In this document: positions 8,101 to 16,024 of the stretch, piece by piece
Layout: the number at the start of each line of letters is the position of its first letter
How positions within the stretch are numbered: the first letter of the stretch is position 1
DNA from: Maribacter sp. PR1
Lineage (GTDB): Bacteria; Bacteroidota; Bacteroidia; Flavobacteriales; Flavobacteriaceae
DNA: 64,000 nt
Assembly (NCBI RefSeq): GCF_028464145.1
Contig: NZ_JAQPCG010000005.1
Coordinates: 124,001-188,000, forward strand
Direction of reading: 5' to 3'
Program-made: the position numbers and the translations under genes
The notes under the pieces: model-generated
Told to the model about the DNA's origin: nothing
The model's database searches: none
What the model saw: the letters and a program-made list of their open reading frames with translations, nothing else

Positions 8101-9141
8101 ATGAAGCATTTTGGATATTTGGTAAGACGTCTTTTTTGGTTGTTTCTAACCGTCCTTATCTTGGTTACGGTGCTTTTTATTACACTGTTGACGTATCGGC
8201 CCGCTCCATCCCCTAAAGAAGATACCCTTTTGGTTGAAGAAAAAATTGACGACTGGCAACCTAAAAACGTGCTGAAAGCTTGGGACGATGGAAGTATGTC
8301 TCCTAGCGTAAAGAAGGGATTTTTATTGGTTTCCGAAACTTCGGGTCAGATGGGGCCAAATGCTGAAGATCCAAACAATAGATTTGCGGGCAATAATCTA
8401 TCCTGTACCAATTGCCATTTGCAATATGGAATACAGGCGGGTTCTGGGTCATGGGTGGGGGTCGTGAAGCGATTTCCTCAATTTCGTGGTCGTGAAAATA
8501 GAATGGGCGATTTACAGGACCGTATCAATGGTTGTATGGAGCGAAGCATGAACGGAAAGAAATTACCTAAGGATTCTGAGGAGATAAAAGCAATCATAGC
8601 CTATATGGATTGGTTGGGGGAGGGGTTACCGAAAGAAAAGGAAAAGGAATACAAAGGCTATCCTAAAATTAAAATACCTGAAGTAAAGGTTGATTTGACC
8701 GTGGGTAAAGCGGTCTATGATAAGGAATGTGTGGTCTGTCATGGTGCGGACGGACAGGGCATAAAAAAACCTGATGCAACCAAAGGGTATTTGTATCCAC
8801 CTTTGTGGGGACCTGATAGTTTTAACAATGGGGCGGGGATGCATCGGGTCATAACTTCCGCAGAATTTATAAAAAGTAATATGCCTTTTGGATTGGCCAC
8901 CTACAAAAATCCAAAACTTACCGATGCCGAGGCGTATCATGTAGCGGGATACATCAATAGTTTTGATCGTCCCGTAAAGAGCAATACAAAGGAGGATTTT
9001 CCAGATAAGAAATTAAAGCCCGTTTCAACTTCTTATGGTCCTTGGCTGGACACTTTTTCCCAAGAACAGCACAAATACGGACCCTTTCCTCCAATAATAG
9101 CATATTACAAGGAGAAATATAATATTGAAAAGTCCAAATAA
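8101..9141 (+). CDS. tsdA: Dihaem cytochrome c, TsdA-like thiosulfate dehydrogenase
   Basis: The 346-residue protein has an N-terminal membrane anchor (11-31) and two c-type haem domains with CTNCH (C102-H106) and CVVCH (C210-H214). It shows the TsdA hallmarks: RFPQFRGREN, the INGCMERSMNG block with C145 as likely Cys ligand of haem 1, YLYPPLWGPDSF, and K258/M261 as likely distal ligand candidates of haem 2. TsdA interconverts thiosulfate and tetrathionate in the periplasm. A longer reading frame from a TTG at 8035 overlaps the operator, so the ATG after the predicted transcription start was used. The porin gene follows 6 nt later. The direction of catalysis cannot be read from sequence. Confidence 0.88.
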   Translation: MKHFGYLVRRLFWLFLTVLILVTVLFITLLTYRPAPSPKEDTLLVEEKIDDWQPKNVLKAWDDGSMSPSVKKGFLLVSETSGQMGPNAEDPNNRFAGNNLSCTNCHLQYGIQAGSGSWVGVVKRFPQFRGRENRMGDLQDRINGCMERSMNGKKLPKDSEEIKAIIAYMDWLGEGLPKEKEKEYKGYPKIKIPEVKVDLTVGKAVYDKECVVCHGADGQGIKKPDATKGYLYPPLWGPDSFNNGAGMHRVITSAEFIKSNMPFGLATYKNPKLTDAEAYHVAGYINSFDRPVKSNTKEDFPDKKLKPVSTSYGPWLDTFSQEQHKYGPFPPIIAYYKEKYNIEKSK

Positions 9142-9147
9142 CTATTC

Positions 9148-10485
9148 ATGAGAAATTTATTTTGGTTTTTGATTTTTCCGTTCTTGATATATTCTCAGGA
9201 GAGGGAGGGTTCCAAGGTTCAAGGGCTACTTTCCGGACAATGGAGGACTTATTTCATGCATACAGTCAATAAGGATAAACTAAAGGATTTTAGGGCACTG
9301 TCCACTGGTGGATACTTAAAATATCAATTGAAGTTCTCAAATACCTTTACGTTCGGGACAGCACTGTACAATTCCACGAATTTAGGTTTACAGGATTTGA
9401 CTGATCCGGATGGGGTAACCGGGAAATTAAGTAGATATGAAGAAGGGCAATTTAATCGCTTAAATCTGGAGAACGATGCAGTTTTCTTACTGGGCGAACT
9501 CTATTTGGATTATCGGTTGAAAAAGCATCAGTTTACTTTGGGTAGGATGAAAATCAATACGCCCTTGATTAATCCACAGGATGGTAGAATGATACCGACG
9601 TTGGTCGAAGGGTTTTGGTACAAATACAAAACCAATACAGAAAACACGGTTCAATTTGGAATTCTTAATAAAATAGCACCCCGTTCAACTGGAGGGTTTT
9701 TCGGTATAGGGGAAAGTATTGGAACGTACCCGGTGGGTAGATCTATTTTTGGTGAAGAAAGTCTTTACGCGGGAAACACGAAATCTGATTTTATCCTGAT
9801 GTTCAATGCTGATTTGGAACTTACCGAAGGGATAAAGATGGATTTTTGGAATTATTATGTGGACAATATCTATAATGCCATCTACATGAAGCCCAGTATT
9901 CAACTGAACGAAAAATGGATATTGCAGGGAGAATGGTTACATCAGAATAGAATAGGGGACGGGGGTAATTCGATTGATCGATTAAGGTATTTTGCCCAAT
10001 CCTCCTCGAATATTTTGGGTTTACAATGGAAATATGCATTTGGGAAATCCCGATTTTCCCTAGGATACGACTACATTCTACCGGGAGGTCAGTTCATTTC
10101 ACCCCGTGAATGGGGTAGGGAAGACCTTTTCAGTTTTCAAAAAAGGGAACGTAGCGAGGGTTCAGCGAACAATCATGCGGTAGTATTTACCTATGGGAAT
10201 TCTTTTCCTATTGTTAACAACAAGATGGATACAAATACCATTTTAAGTATAGGAAGGCACTGGAAATCATCGGTCACAGATCCCGAAAATAATAAATATG
10301 CGATGCCAGACTATACCCATATTAATTTAGACTTGTTTTTGAACATAAAGGGTCTAAAAAACTTAAAACCAGAGCTTTTGGTTACCGGTAAAATTGGTGA
10401 CGGAGATATTCCTGACAATCCCAACTTTTACTTCAACAAGGTGGATATGCTGCATGTAGATTTTATTCTTAATTATAACTTTTAA
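9148..10485 (+). CDS. Outer-membrane porin (OprD-like beta-barrel)
   Basis: The 445-residue protein has a signal peptide (about 1-16, ending IYS) and alternating hydrophobic beta strands throughout. It carries the OprD-like motif QFTLGRMKINTPL and ends in a C-terminal Phe (ILNYNF), as outer-membrane barrels do. There is no TonB box or plug, so it is a passive or specific channel. It follows the thiosulfate dehydrogenase gene by 6 nt, so thiosulfate or tetrathionate passage is a plausible job (inference). Its stop codon shares a TTAA with the stop of the convergent gene. Confidence 0.8.
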   Translation: MRNLFWFLIFPFLIYSQEREGSKVQGLLSGQWRTYFMHTVNKDKLKDFRALSTGGYLKYQLKFSNTFTFGTALYNSTNLGLQDLTDPDGVTGKLSRYEEGQFNRLNLENDAVFLLGELYLDYRLKKHQFTLGRMKINTPLINPQDGRMIPTLVEGFWYKYKTNTENTVQFGILNKIAPRSTGGFFGIGESIGTYPVGRSIFGEESLYAGNTKSDFILMFNADLELTEGIKMDFWNYYVDNIYNAIYMKPSIQLNEKWILQGEWLHQNRIGDGGNSIDRLRYFAQSSSNILGLQWKYAFGKSRFSLGYDYILPGGQFISPREWGREDLFSFQKRERSEGSANNHAVVFTYGNSFPIVNNKMDTNTILSIGRHWKSSVTDPENNKYAMPDYTHINLDLFLNIKGLKNLKPELLVTGKIGDGDIPDNPNFYFNKVDMLHVDFILNYNF

Positions 10486-11099
10486 TTACAGCGTTCATTA
10501 CTACTTTCTATAATTATGATGTATTCTTCCATGGATAAATATTGAGGAGTATAGTTGTCTCTCATTTGATTTATGGCACTCACAAAAGCTCTTAGATGAT
10601 TTCTTGAACCACACTGTAAACTTTCGAAAACATTTAAAATATCACCGTTGGAAATTGATTGCATTAGGTCTTCAAGATCTACAATATCTAAATCTTCAAT
10701 AGTAGCGCCAATAAGTAGCGCATTCAATTGTGATTTGCTTCCGTCTACAACGAATTGATTGTATAATCCTTGCAGTTCCTCATTCATAAATTCCCCTTCG
10801 GGCAACATAGTATATGTTAGGTCATATTGTTCTATTAGATTAGATACCTCATTTACATGGGATTGTTCACTTTTTTGAATATTCAAAAATTGATTAATAC
10901 CCCACAATTCACCTAAATAGGTGTAGGTATCCAAGGCCAACTTTTCCTCTTCTATCATAAAAATTAAGGCATTCTCTTCTGTTTTTGATAGGGAATTAAT
11001 AATAACGGAATTGTTTTCATCTTTCTCGCAAGATGTGGTCCCAAACAACAGTACAACACTCAGTAAACCTGATAAGCAATTCATTTTAAAGCCTTTCAT
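10482..11099 (-). CDS. DUF2202 ferritin-like lipoprotein
   Basis: The 205-residue protein has a lipoprotein signal (TTSC, Cys 24) and a four-helix ferritin-like DUF2202 domain. Probable di-iron ligands are in EEEKLALDTY, SEQSHV and the late CGSRNHLRAF helix. The family's function is unknown. It is convergent with the porin gene, with stops overlapping by 4 nt. Only a degraded operator-like sequence lies upstream, so membership of the Crp/Fnr regulon is doubtful. Confidence 0.82.
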   Translation of the reverse strand: MKGFKMNCLSGLLSVVLLFGTTSCEKDENNSVIINSLSKTEENALIFMIEEEKLALDTYTYLGELWGINQFLNIQKSEQSHVNEVSNLIEQYDLTYTMLPEGEFMNEELQGLYNQFVVDGSKSQLNALLIGATIEDLDIVDLEDLMQSISNGDILNVFESLQCGSRNHLRAFVSAINQMRDNYTPQYLSMEEYIIIIESSNERCN

Positions 11100-11216
11100 G
11101 ACAATTTTTTAAAGTTATTTCATGAAGTTCTTCAATTAGGGGGAGGAATACTGTGACTCGAGTTGCATAACGGCTTATTTATGAATTTTTTAGCAAAATT
11201 TTTGTTGTTCAACAAA

Positions 11217-11252
11217 AAGCAAAAATCCCCTAGACTTTTGGCCTAAAGGATT
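11217..11252 (-). terminator. Intrinsic terminator downstream of sqr
   Basis: A 10-bp stem (11224-11233 with 11243-11252, two G-U pairs) is followed on the minus strand by TTTTTGCTTTTTG. It lies 30 nt beyond the quinone oxidoreductase stop. Confidence 0.65.
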
Positions 11253-11281
11253 AATTTGAGTTAGTAGCAATTCGGTTTTGA

Positions 11282-12589
11282 TTAAACGTCTTGGCCTTTC
11301 ATCATCTTGTTCCAATACAAATAAGGGAGTCCGTATTTTTTTAGCATCCATAATCTCCAATGTTCTTTGGAGGAATCAAATACCAACATCTGCTTCAGCT
11401 TTGGATCTGGTGTAAAATTGTTATTATAATCGAACTCGGCCAAAACCATTTTACCATAGTCGGTCACTAAGGGACAGGAAGAATATCCGTTGTAGGCTTT
11501 GGAACCCAAAGTTTGGGTTTTGATTAATTTATCTATGTTGTCCACCACAATAGGAACTTGTTTGCGAATGGCTGCTCCGGTCTTTGCTGTTGGCAGGGCC
11601 GCTACGTCTCCCAGACCAAAAATATTGGGATACTTATTGTGTTGCATCGTCTGGTGGTTAACGTCCAACCAACCGGCATCATTGACAAGTTTGGAATTTT
11701 TAATAAATTTTGGAGCAACCGATGGGGGAGCCGTATGTAACATATCATAATGGATTCCATAACGTTCACCTTCTACGGTTACCTTAACATCCTTATAATT
11801 GTACTGGAAGGATTCGTCCAAATTCTCATCGTCATCTTCACCTGCCATTACCACACAGCCTCCTGCGGTAATATCTTTACCAAGCTCATACCATGCTATT
11901 TTCTTATCTGCATCCACTGCAACTAATTTGTGAAAAAATCGGAGGTTAATATCTTTTCTATCCACCACTTTCATTAAAGTGCGTGCAATTTCCTTAACAC
12001 CAAAAATAACTGTGCCTCCTGTGGCAAAAACAACATCCGTTTTTTTCCTAACACCACTTTTTCTAAAATAACTTTCGGCTAAATACATTATTTTTTGTGG
12101 TGCTCCACCACATTTGATTGGGGTGGTGGGTTGCGTAAACAAAGCTGTTCCTCCCTTAAAATTCTTTATGACCTCCCATGTGTGCCTTGGATCGGTATAA
12201 TTACTACAGACCACACCTTTATCCATCGCCTCTCCTAACCCTGGAACGAGACTAAAATCATAGGCCAAACCAGGTACGACGACCAAATAATCATAAGAAA
12301 TATCACCACTTGAAGCCGTGTGCACAATACTATTTTCGGGGTCAAAACCTGTAGCTCTATCCTTGATCCACTTGGCTTCTTTTGGCATTACGGATGACAT
12401 GGGCCTTGCCGTTTTATCATAATCGTAGGTTCCGGCCCCTACCAAGGTCCATGCTGGTTGATAATAATGTGTTTCAGAGGGTTCAATAACTGCTACGTCC
12501 TTCGCATGTTTCTGCTTGATTAGCTGTGAAGCGACCATAATCCCTGCCGTTCCCCCTCCAATAACCAATATTTGATGATGTGAGCTCAT
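11282..12589 (-). CDS. sqr: Type II sulfide:quinone oxidoreductase
   Basis: This 435-residue FAD enzyme oxidises sulfide to a persulfide or polysulfide and passes electrons to quinone. It shows GGGTAG (11-16) for FAD, C160 in the motif IKCGGAPQKIMYL and C372 in YSSCPLVTDYGK. These blocks closely match eukaryotic-type SQOR and contain its two catalytic cysteines. The NIFGLGDVAALPTAKT block and the C-terminal LPYLYWNKMMKG segment (membrane/quinone side) are also typical. An acidic insertion (about 235-275, with C245) is longer than in the human enzyme. The gene has its own Crp/Fnr-type promoter and a short leader of about 22 nt. It supplies persulfide to the CstB-like enzymes encoded nearby. 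Confidence 0.95.
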   Translation of the reverse strand: MSSHHQILVIGGGTAGIMVASQLIKQKHAKDVAVIEPSETHYYQPAWTLVGAGTYDYDKTARPMSSVMPKEAKWIKDRATGFDPENSIVHTASSGDISYDYLVVVPGLAYDFSLVPGLGEAMDKGVVCSNYTDPRHTWEVIKNFKGGTALFTQPTTPIKCGGAPQKIMYLAESYFRKSGVRKKTDVVFATGGTVIFGVKEIARTLMKVVDRKDINLRFFHKLVAVDADKKIAWYELGKDITAGGCVVMAGEDDDENLDESFQYNYKDVKVTVEGERYGIHYDMLHTAPPSVAPKFIKNSKLVNDAGWLDVNHQTMQHNKYPNIFGLGDVAALPTAKTGAAIRKQVPIVVDNIDKLIKTQTLGSKAYNGYSSCPLVTDYGKMVLAEFDYNNNFTPDPKLKQMLVFDSSKEHWRLWMLKKYGLPYLYWNKMMKGQDV

Positions 12590-12614
12590 TTATCCTAATT
12601 TTTATTAAACTTTA

Positions 12615-12658
12615 TAAATATAGAATGTAATTTTTGCGAATAATGTAACATTGGTTAC
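12615..12658 (-). promoter_or_regulatory. Crp/Fnr-type operator and -7 box of sqr
   Basis: GTAAC-ATTG-GTTAC (12645-12658) is followed after 22 nt on the minus strand by TATATTTA (12615-12622). Confidence 0.83.
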
Positions 12659-12688
12659 ACATCCTTAAAATAAAATGAGATGTATCAT

Positions 12689-12725
12689 AAAAGGCCCTTC
12701 TCCATGAGCGGAAACGGGCCTTTAA
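12689..12725. terminator. Intrinsic terminator after DUF2892 gene
   Basis: A stem AAAGGCCC/GGGCCTTT with a loop of about 18 nt lies just beyond the stop of the small membrane protein and just upstream of the sqr operator, insulating the two units. Confidence 0.65.
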
Positions 12726-12742
12726 AAATCAAAAAATCATGA

Positions 12743-12949
12743 CTATTGTTTTGTTTTGCAGGTATTCATTCCAAATAAGGTATATAAAGGACAAAAGCTT
12801 ATGAAGCTCGTTAATAAAAAGATTGCGGACAAGGCAAGTAATACATATGCCAAGGTTCCTTCTATGAAATTGAAGTAATACAAGGCTAAAACGGCTAAAG
12901 CAATAATAATTCGTACCGTTTTATCGGTACTTCCCATATTTTTTTTCAT
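12743..12949 (-). CDS. DUF2892 (YgaP-like) small membrane protein
   Basis: The 68-residue protein has two transmembrane helices after an MKKNMGSTDKTVR cytoplasmic start, the classic DUF2892 layout. FCPLYTLFGMNTC contributes two cysteines near the C-terminus. In other bacteria this domain is the membrane part of YgaP, fused to a rhodanese. Here it stands alone among rhodanese and persulfide genes. It may be driven by the minus-strand side of the operator at 13096-13109, where a poor -7 box TACCTTGT lies at the usual 22 nt. Confidence 0.85.
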   Translation of the reverse strand: MKKNMGSTDKTVRIIIALAVLALYYFNFIEGTLAYVLLALSAIFLLTSFISFCPLYTLFGMNTCKTKQ

Positions 12950-13095
12950 GATAATAAGTTTTATTGGTTAATACAATTTTTAGAAATTATTAGTGACATA
13001 ATTATCTTTCGGTCCATTTGACATAACTTTTTAGTGGCAATTCTAATTACTATAAAGTATCCTTTACAAGGTAAGCATATTGTCGCTTTTTTTAT

Positions 13096-13139
13096 GTAAC
13101 AAATGTTACGCTCTAATTTATCTCTAGAAACTATCTTTG
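13096..13139 (+). promoter_or_regulatory. Crp/Fnr-type operator and -7 box of desaturase-like gene
   Basis: GTAAC-AAAT-GTTAC (13096-13109) is followed after 22 nt by a perfect -7 box TATCTTTG (13132-13139). On the other side a weaker TACCTTGT (13066-13073, minus) has the same spacing and could serve the DUF2892 gene. Confidence 0.85.
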
Positions 13140-13160
13140 AACCAATTATAGGGTTGCATT

Positions 13161-14042
13161 ATGGAATATTTAGAAGCTTTTTACAACTCCTTTGTTGGTA
13201 CCTTAAATTGGACTTGGAAGTCCATTATTTTTGAGGTGCCATGGTATACCAATTACTTTTGGGGACTCATTTTGATTTCCTTAGTGGTCTGGGGACTGGA
13301 AGTTCTTTTTCCTTGGCGTAAAAATCAAAAGGTTTTTAGAAAGGATTTTTGGCTGGATGCTTTTTATATGTTTTTCAATTTTTTCCTTTTTGCCATTGTT
13401 ATAAGCGGTGTATACAGGATACTTCAACTTTTTTTTGGCGACATAGGAATTACGGCCAAAAGCTTGGCTCTTATAGATTTTACTAAATGGCCTTCTTGGT
13501 CCCAATTATTGATTTTTTTCCTGATTTTGGATTTTGTCCAATGGTTCACCCATATTCTCCTGCATCGATATGAAATCTTATGGAACTTTCATAAGGTGCA
13601 TCATAGTGTAAAGGAAATGGGCTTCGCCGCTCATTTGCGATACCATTGGATGGAAAATATCCTATACAAACCCCTAAAGACTTTTGGCGTAATGATCTTG
13701 GGCGGTTTTGAGCCTGAACAAGCCTATATTGTTCACTTCTTGGCTATTGCCATCGGTCATTTCAACCATTCCAATATAAAGATTACCTGGGGCCCCTTGA
13801 AATATGTGTTGAATAACCCCGTCATGCACTTATACCACCATGCCTATGATTTACCCCAAGGTAAACGATATGGTGTAAATTTTGGAATAAGTTTAAGTCT
13901 TTGGGATTATATCTTTAGAACCAATTACGTTCCCGAGGAGAGTGGTACCATTACCTTAGGCTATCCTGGAGACGAAAACATGCCAACGGATTTTATAGGA
14001 CAGAATATTTCGGGATTTGGTCTTGGAAAGAAAAAATCCTAA
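13161..14042 (+). CDS. Sterol desaturase / fatty acid hydroxylase superfamily protein
   Basis: The 293-residue integral membrane di-iron enzyme has hydrophobic helices at about 32-50, 65-92 and 115-130. Histidine motifs are H131-xxx-H135, H144-xx-H147-H148, H200-xx-H203 and H223-xx-H226-H227, the set that binds the two irons. Family members hydroxylate or desaturate lipids using O2, but the lipid substrate here is unknown. The gene begins 18 nt after the predicted start of a Crp/Fnr-type promoter, so it belongs to the same regulon as the sulfur genes, which is unexpected for a lipid enzyme. Its stop overlaps the convergent gene by 4 nt. Confidence 0.88.
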   Translation: MEYLEAFYNSFVGTLNWTWKSIIFEVPWYTNYFWGLILISLVVWGLEVLFPWRKNQKVFRKDFWLDAFYMFFNFFLFAIVISGVYRILQLFFGDIGITAKSLALIDFTKWPSWSQLLIFFLILDFVQWFTHILLHRYEILWNFHKVHHSVKEMGFAAHLRYHWMENILYKPLKTFGVMILGGFEPEQAYIVHFLAIAIGHFNHSNIKITWGPLKYVLNNPVMHLYHHAYDLPQGKRYGVNFGISLSLWDYIFRTNYVPEESGTITLGYPGDENMPTDFIGQNISGFGLGKKKS

Positions 14043-15038
14043 CGGTCATTTTCACCTTCTAAAACAATGCTCCAAATACCCCTGACCTCATTGGCCGAAT
14101 AACCAATGGCTTCGTCTTCTGGATACCTTTCTTGGAGTATGGAGACGACCTCGGCACTAATATCATTTCCTTTTTTACCATGACATTTTAGGCACATATC
14201 ATTGGTTATTATAGGGTAATAGAAATTGGTCTTGTCACCTATTTCAATACTGATGGGTTCATAATCTTCCTTGGCTTTGTTTCTTTCCTTAAAATATGCG
14301 ATGTATTTCAACTCTTGGGTATTGGCGCGGTTCTTTGGATTTCTTGCCTTATCCGATACTCTCTTAATAGTAGCTCCATGTACGATGGCCATACTATCCG
14401 TTAATGGATATGCTTTTTCGTTACAGAACTTAAGTGCAGCGACCGGGCCTTCTTTTTGTATTTTCCCTCAATACCTTTTGGGTGCTCGAGGCCATTTCCA
14501 AACCTATTTCCTTGACCGATTTTGGAGAGGATTTGGACTTTGTATCAAAATCCTTTCCTTGTTGTTGATAATTACCTTTTCCGTGGCCTTTCTCCCAATG
14601 TTCTTTGAACCACTCCGGCTCTTCTACTTTAAATTCATAAATGTAATCCGATATGAGTCGTATCTCTTCTTCTGAGTAGGGTTGATAAGGCATTACACCA
14701 AATCGTTTAAGGGCTCCCTTCATTTTTCCTTTTTTAAGTGTTGGTTCTTTCACAAAATTCCAAACAGCGTCACCAAATTCCTGCTTGGTTGGATTTCCCA
14801 TGAAATACCTAGCTTTTATGGCCACCATAGGTGGTGCTATACGGGCATCCTCCTTGGCATCAGGACCGTGACAAACAAAGCACTTGGTTTCCATCAACTC
14901 TTTTCCTTTGGCAAGATTGTTATCTAAGGCTACCGGTGTTTCTTTGACATCTTCAATTTGTGCCTTTTCTGAGCTCGAGGAATTCTTACAGCTTACAGAT
15001 GCAAGCAGTAGTCCAAAAAGTAAAAAATGTTTTTTCAT
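14039..15038 (-). pseudogene. Dihaem cytochrome c-DUF3365 (Tll0287-like) fusion split by a +1 frameshift
   Basis: Two adjacent reading frames together make one protein. The first (to 14430) is a lipoprotein (LASVSC) with a cytochrome c domain, CFVCHG, a long charged linker and then the start of a DUF3365 domain (IGLEMASSTQKVL, ending at residue 190), after which it runs into an unrelated tail. The second frame continues the domain with GKIQKEGPVAALKFCNEKAYPLTDSMA and includes its haem site CLKCHG, but has no start codon at its true beginning. Deleting one base near 14468 (TTG-A-GGG) joins them into about 332 residues, and the total span of 1000 nt is 3n+1. Either a sequencing error, a real lesion or recoding is possible. 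It overlaps the HMA gene by 4 nt in the rhodanese operon. Confidence 0.8.
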
Positions 15039-15307
15039 GATTTTCCCATTTTCCCACTAGCGCAGCTAACAAAAGATTTTATCTTGGACATTGTTGTATT
15101 CTCCATATCCATTGATGGGTAACCAATATGCTTAAGCTTATCTTTGACTAAAATAGCATCATCAAAATCTTTGTATTCAAAGGACACCGAAGATGCTTCA
15201 ATATCTACTTGAATATTGGAAACATGCTCAATATCGGAAATTTTACTGATAATGGTTTTTACACACCCACCACATTTAAGGTTTTGAACAATTAGCGTTG
15301 CTTTCAT
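15035..15307 (-). CDS. Heavy-metal-associated (HMA) domain protein
   Basis: The 90-residue single HMA fold carries the metal-binding motif KCGGCVKTI early in the chain and alternating beta-alpha-beta segments after it. It ends in a short tail with SCASGK. HMA domains bind Cu(I) or other soft metals. I chose the ATG giving MKATLIVQNLKCGGC; earlier in-frame ATGs lie inside the end of the rhodanese gene. It overlaps the cytochrome gene by 4 nt (ATGA type), indicating translational coupling. Confidence 0.82.
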   Translation of the reverse strand: MKATLIVQNLKCGGCVKTIISKISDIEHVSNIQVDIEASSVSFEYKDFDDAILVKDKLKHIGYPSMDMENTTMSKIKSFVSCASGKMGKS

Positions 15308-15330
15308 ATCAAACATTTTATGTATAAGAT

Positions 15331-15675
15331 TCAATTCCAACTAACATATCCTCCCTGTAAGTCATAAATTTCAGAAAAACCCATTCCCGCAAGTTTACGT
15401 GCTGCTTTTTGGCTTCGGGCTCCGGACCGACAATACAAATAAATGGGTTGACTTTTATCCAATTTCTCAAAGGAAATTTGGAAATTGGATGCATTAAAAA
15501 AGTCGATATTGATGGCCTTTTTTATGTGTCCGCTATTATATTCGGATGGGGTCCTAACATCTACAAGTTGTACTTTTTTGGAAGCGATTGCTTCGGCATA
15601 TTCTTGTTTGTTCAAAATGACAATAGTATCAGTCGTTGAAATTTTAGAACCAAAGAGTGAGCTTAGAAATGACAT
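15331..15675 (-). CDS. Single-domain rhodanese sulfurtransferase
   Basis: The 114-residue rhodanese has the CH2A-like motif VDVRTPSEY, then SGHIKKAINIDF, and an active-site loop with Cys in YCRSGARS. Single-domain rhodaneses accept sulfane sulfur as a cysteine persulfide. It is the first gene of an operon rhodanese-HMA-cytochrome. Unlike most genes in the regulon it has a long leader (about 149 nt) containing a strong hairpin. Confidence 0.9.
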   Translation of the reverse strand: MSFLSSLFGSKISTTDTIVILNKQEYAEAIASKKVQLVDVRTPSEYNSGHIKKAINIDFFNASNFQISFEKLDKSQPIYLYCRSGARSQKAARKLAGMGFSEIYDLQGGYVSWN

Positions 15676-15705
15676 ATGAAATAATTTTTTATGTGAATAC
15701 TAATA

Positions 15706-15737
15706 AAAGGAGACAGATTTTTTGGTCTGCCTCCTTT
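15706..15737 (-). promoter_or_regulatory. Strong stem-loop in the rhodanese leader
   Basis: AAAGGAG pairs with CTCCTTT and CAGA with TCTG across one mismatch, around an 8-nt loop. It sits about 30 nt upstream of the rhodanese ATG and about 85 nt downstream of the predicted transcription start. On the minus strand it is followed by a short TTTTA, so it could act as an attenuator, processing site or weak terminator. Confidence 0.6.
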
Positions 15738-15827
15738 AAACAACCAACCAATTAAAAACAATCAGATTAATATCTATCCCTATATATCAATCGAGTTTTT
15801 GTACTACAGCTTTTTACTATAGTAATG

Positions 15828-15871
15828 TAAAGGTATGCCTATCAAAAGATAAGTTCAGTAACCCGAGTTAC
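15828..15871 (-). promoter_or_regulatory. Crp/Fnr-type operator and -7 box of the rhodanese operon
   Basis: GTAAC-CCGA-GTTAC (15858-15871) is followed after 22 nt on the minus strand by TACCTTTA (15828-15835). Confidence 0.82.
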
Positions 15872-15919
15872 ACAAGGTGGAATAATTGTAAGAATTGGAA
15901 AATTAATTTATGATAGGAT

Positions 15920-15970
15920 AAAATTAAAAAGACCCACAAAAGGTTTTAAAAAATCTTCTCGTGGGTCTTT
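15920..15970 (-). terminator. Intrinsic terminator of CstB-like paralogue 2
   Basis: A 10-bp stem AAAGACCCAC/GTGGGTCTTT (15928-15937 with 15961-15970) is followed on the minus strand by TTTTTAATTTT. Confidence 0.75.
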
Positions 15971-16024
15971 AACTAACTAAGAAAGTATTACTAATCTATA
16001 AGAATTACTTAACAAATCAAAATG

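Larger units (their letters stand above)
15676..16024. other. Intergenic region with operator, leader hairpin and terminator
   Basis: This 349-bp gap contains, from left to right, the leader of the rhodanese operon with its hairpin, the -7 box and Crp/Fnr-type operator, and the terminator of the neighbouring CstB-like gene. I see no additional coding sequence. Confidence 0.8.

Noticed and set aside
11130..11166. GTGAC-TCGA-GTTGC upstream of the DUF2202 gene, resembling the regulon operator
   Set aside because: Only 8 of 10 core bases match and the sequence 22 nt away (GAACTTCA) is a poor -7 box, so it may be a decayed site or chance.
14039..14392. Independent small gene for the DUF3365 fragment starting at an internal ATG
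   Set aside because: The conserved domain clearly begins upstream of that ATG in the same frame and joins the cytochrome frame after a one-base shift, so it is not an independent gene.
15706..15737. Possible known riboswitch in the rhodanese leader
   Set aside because: Only a single hairpin is visible; no recognisable aptamer core of a known riboswitch class was found.
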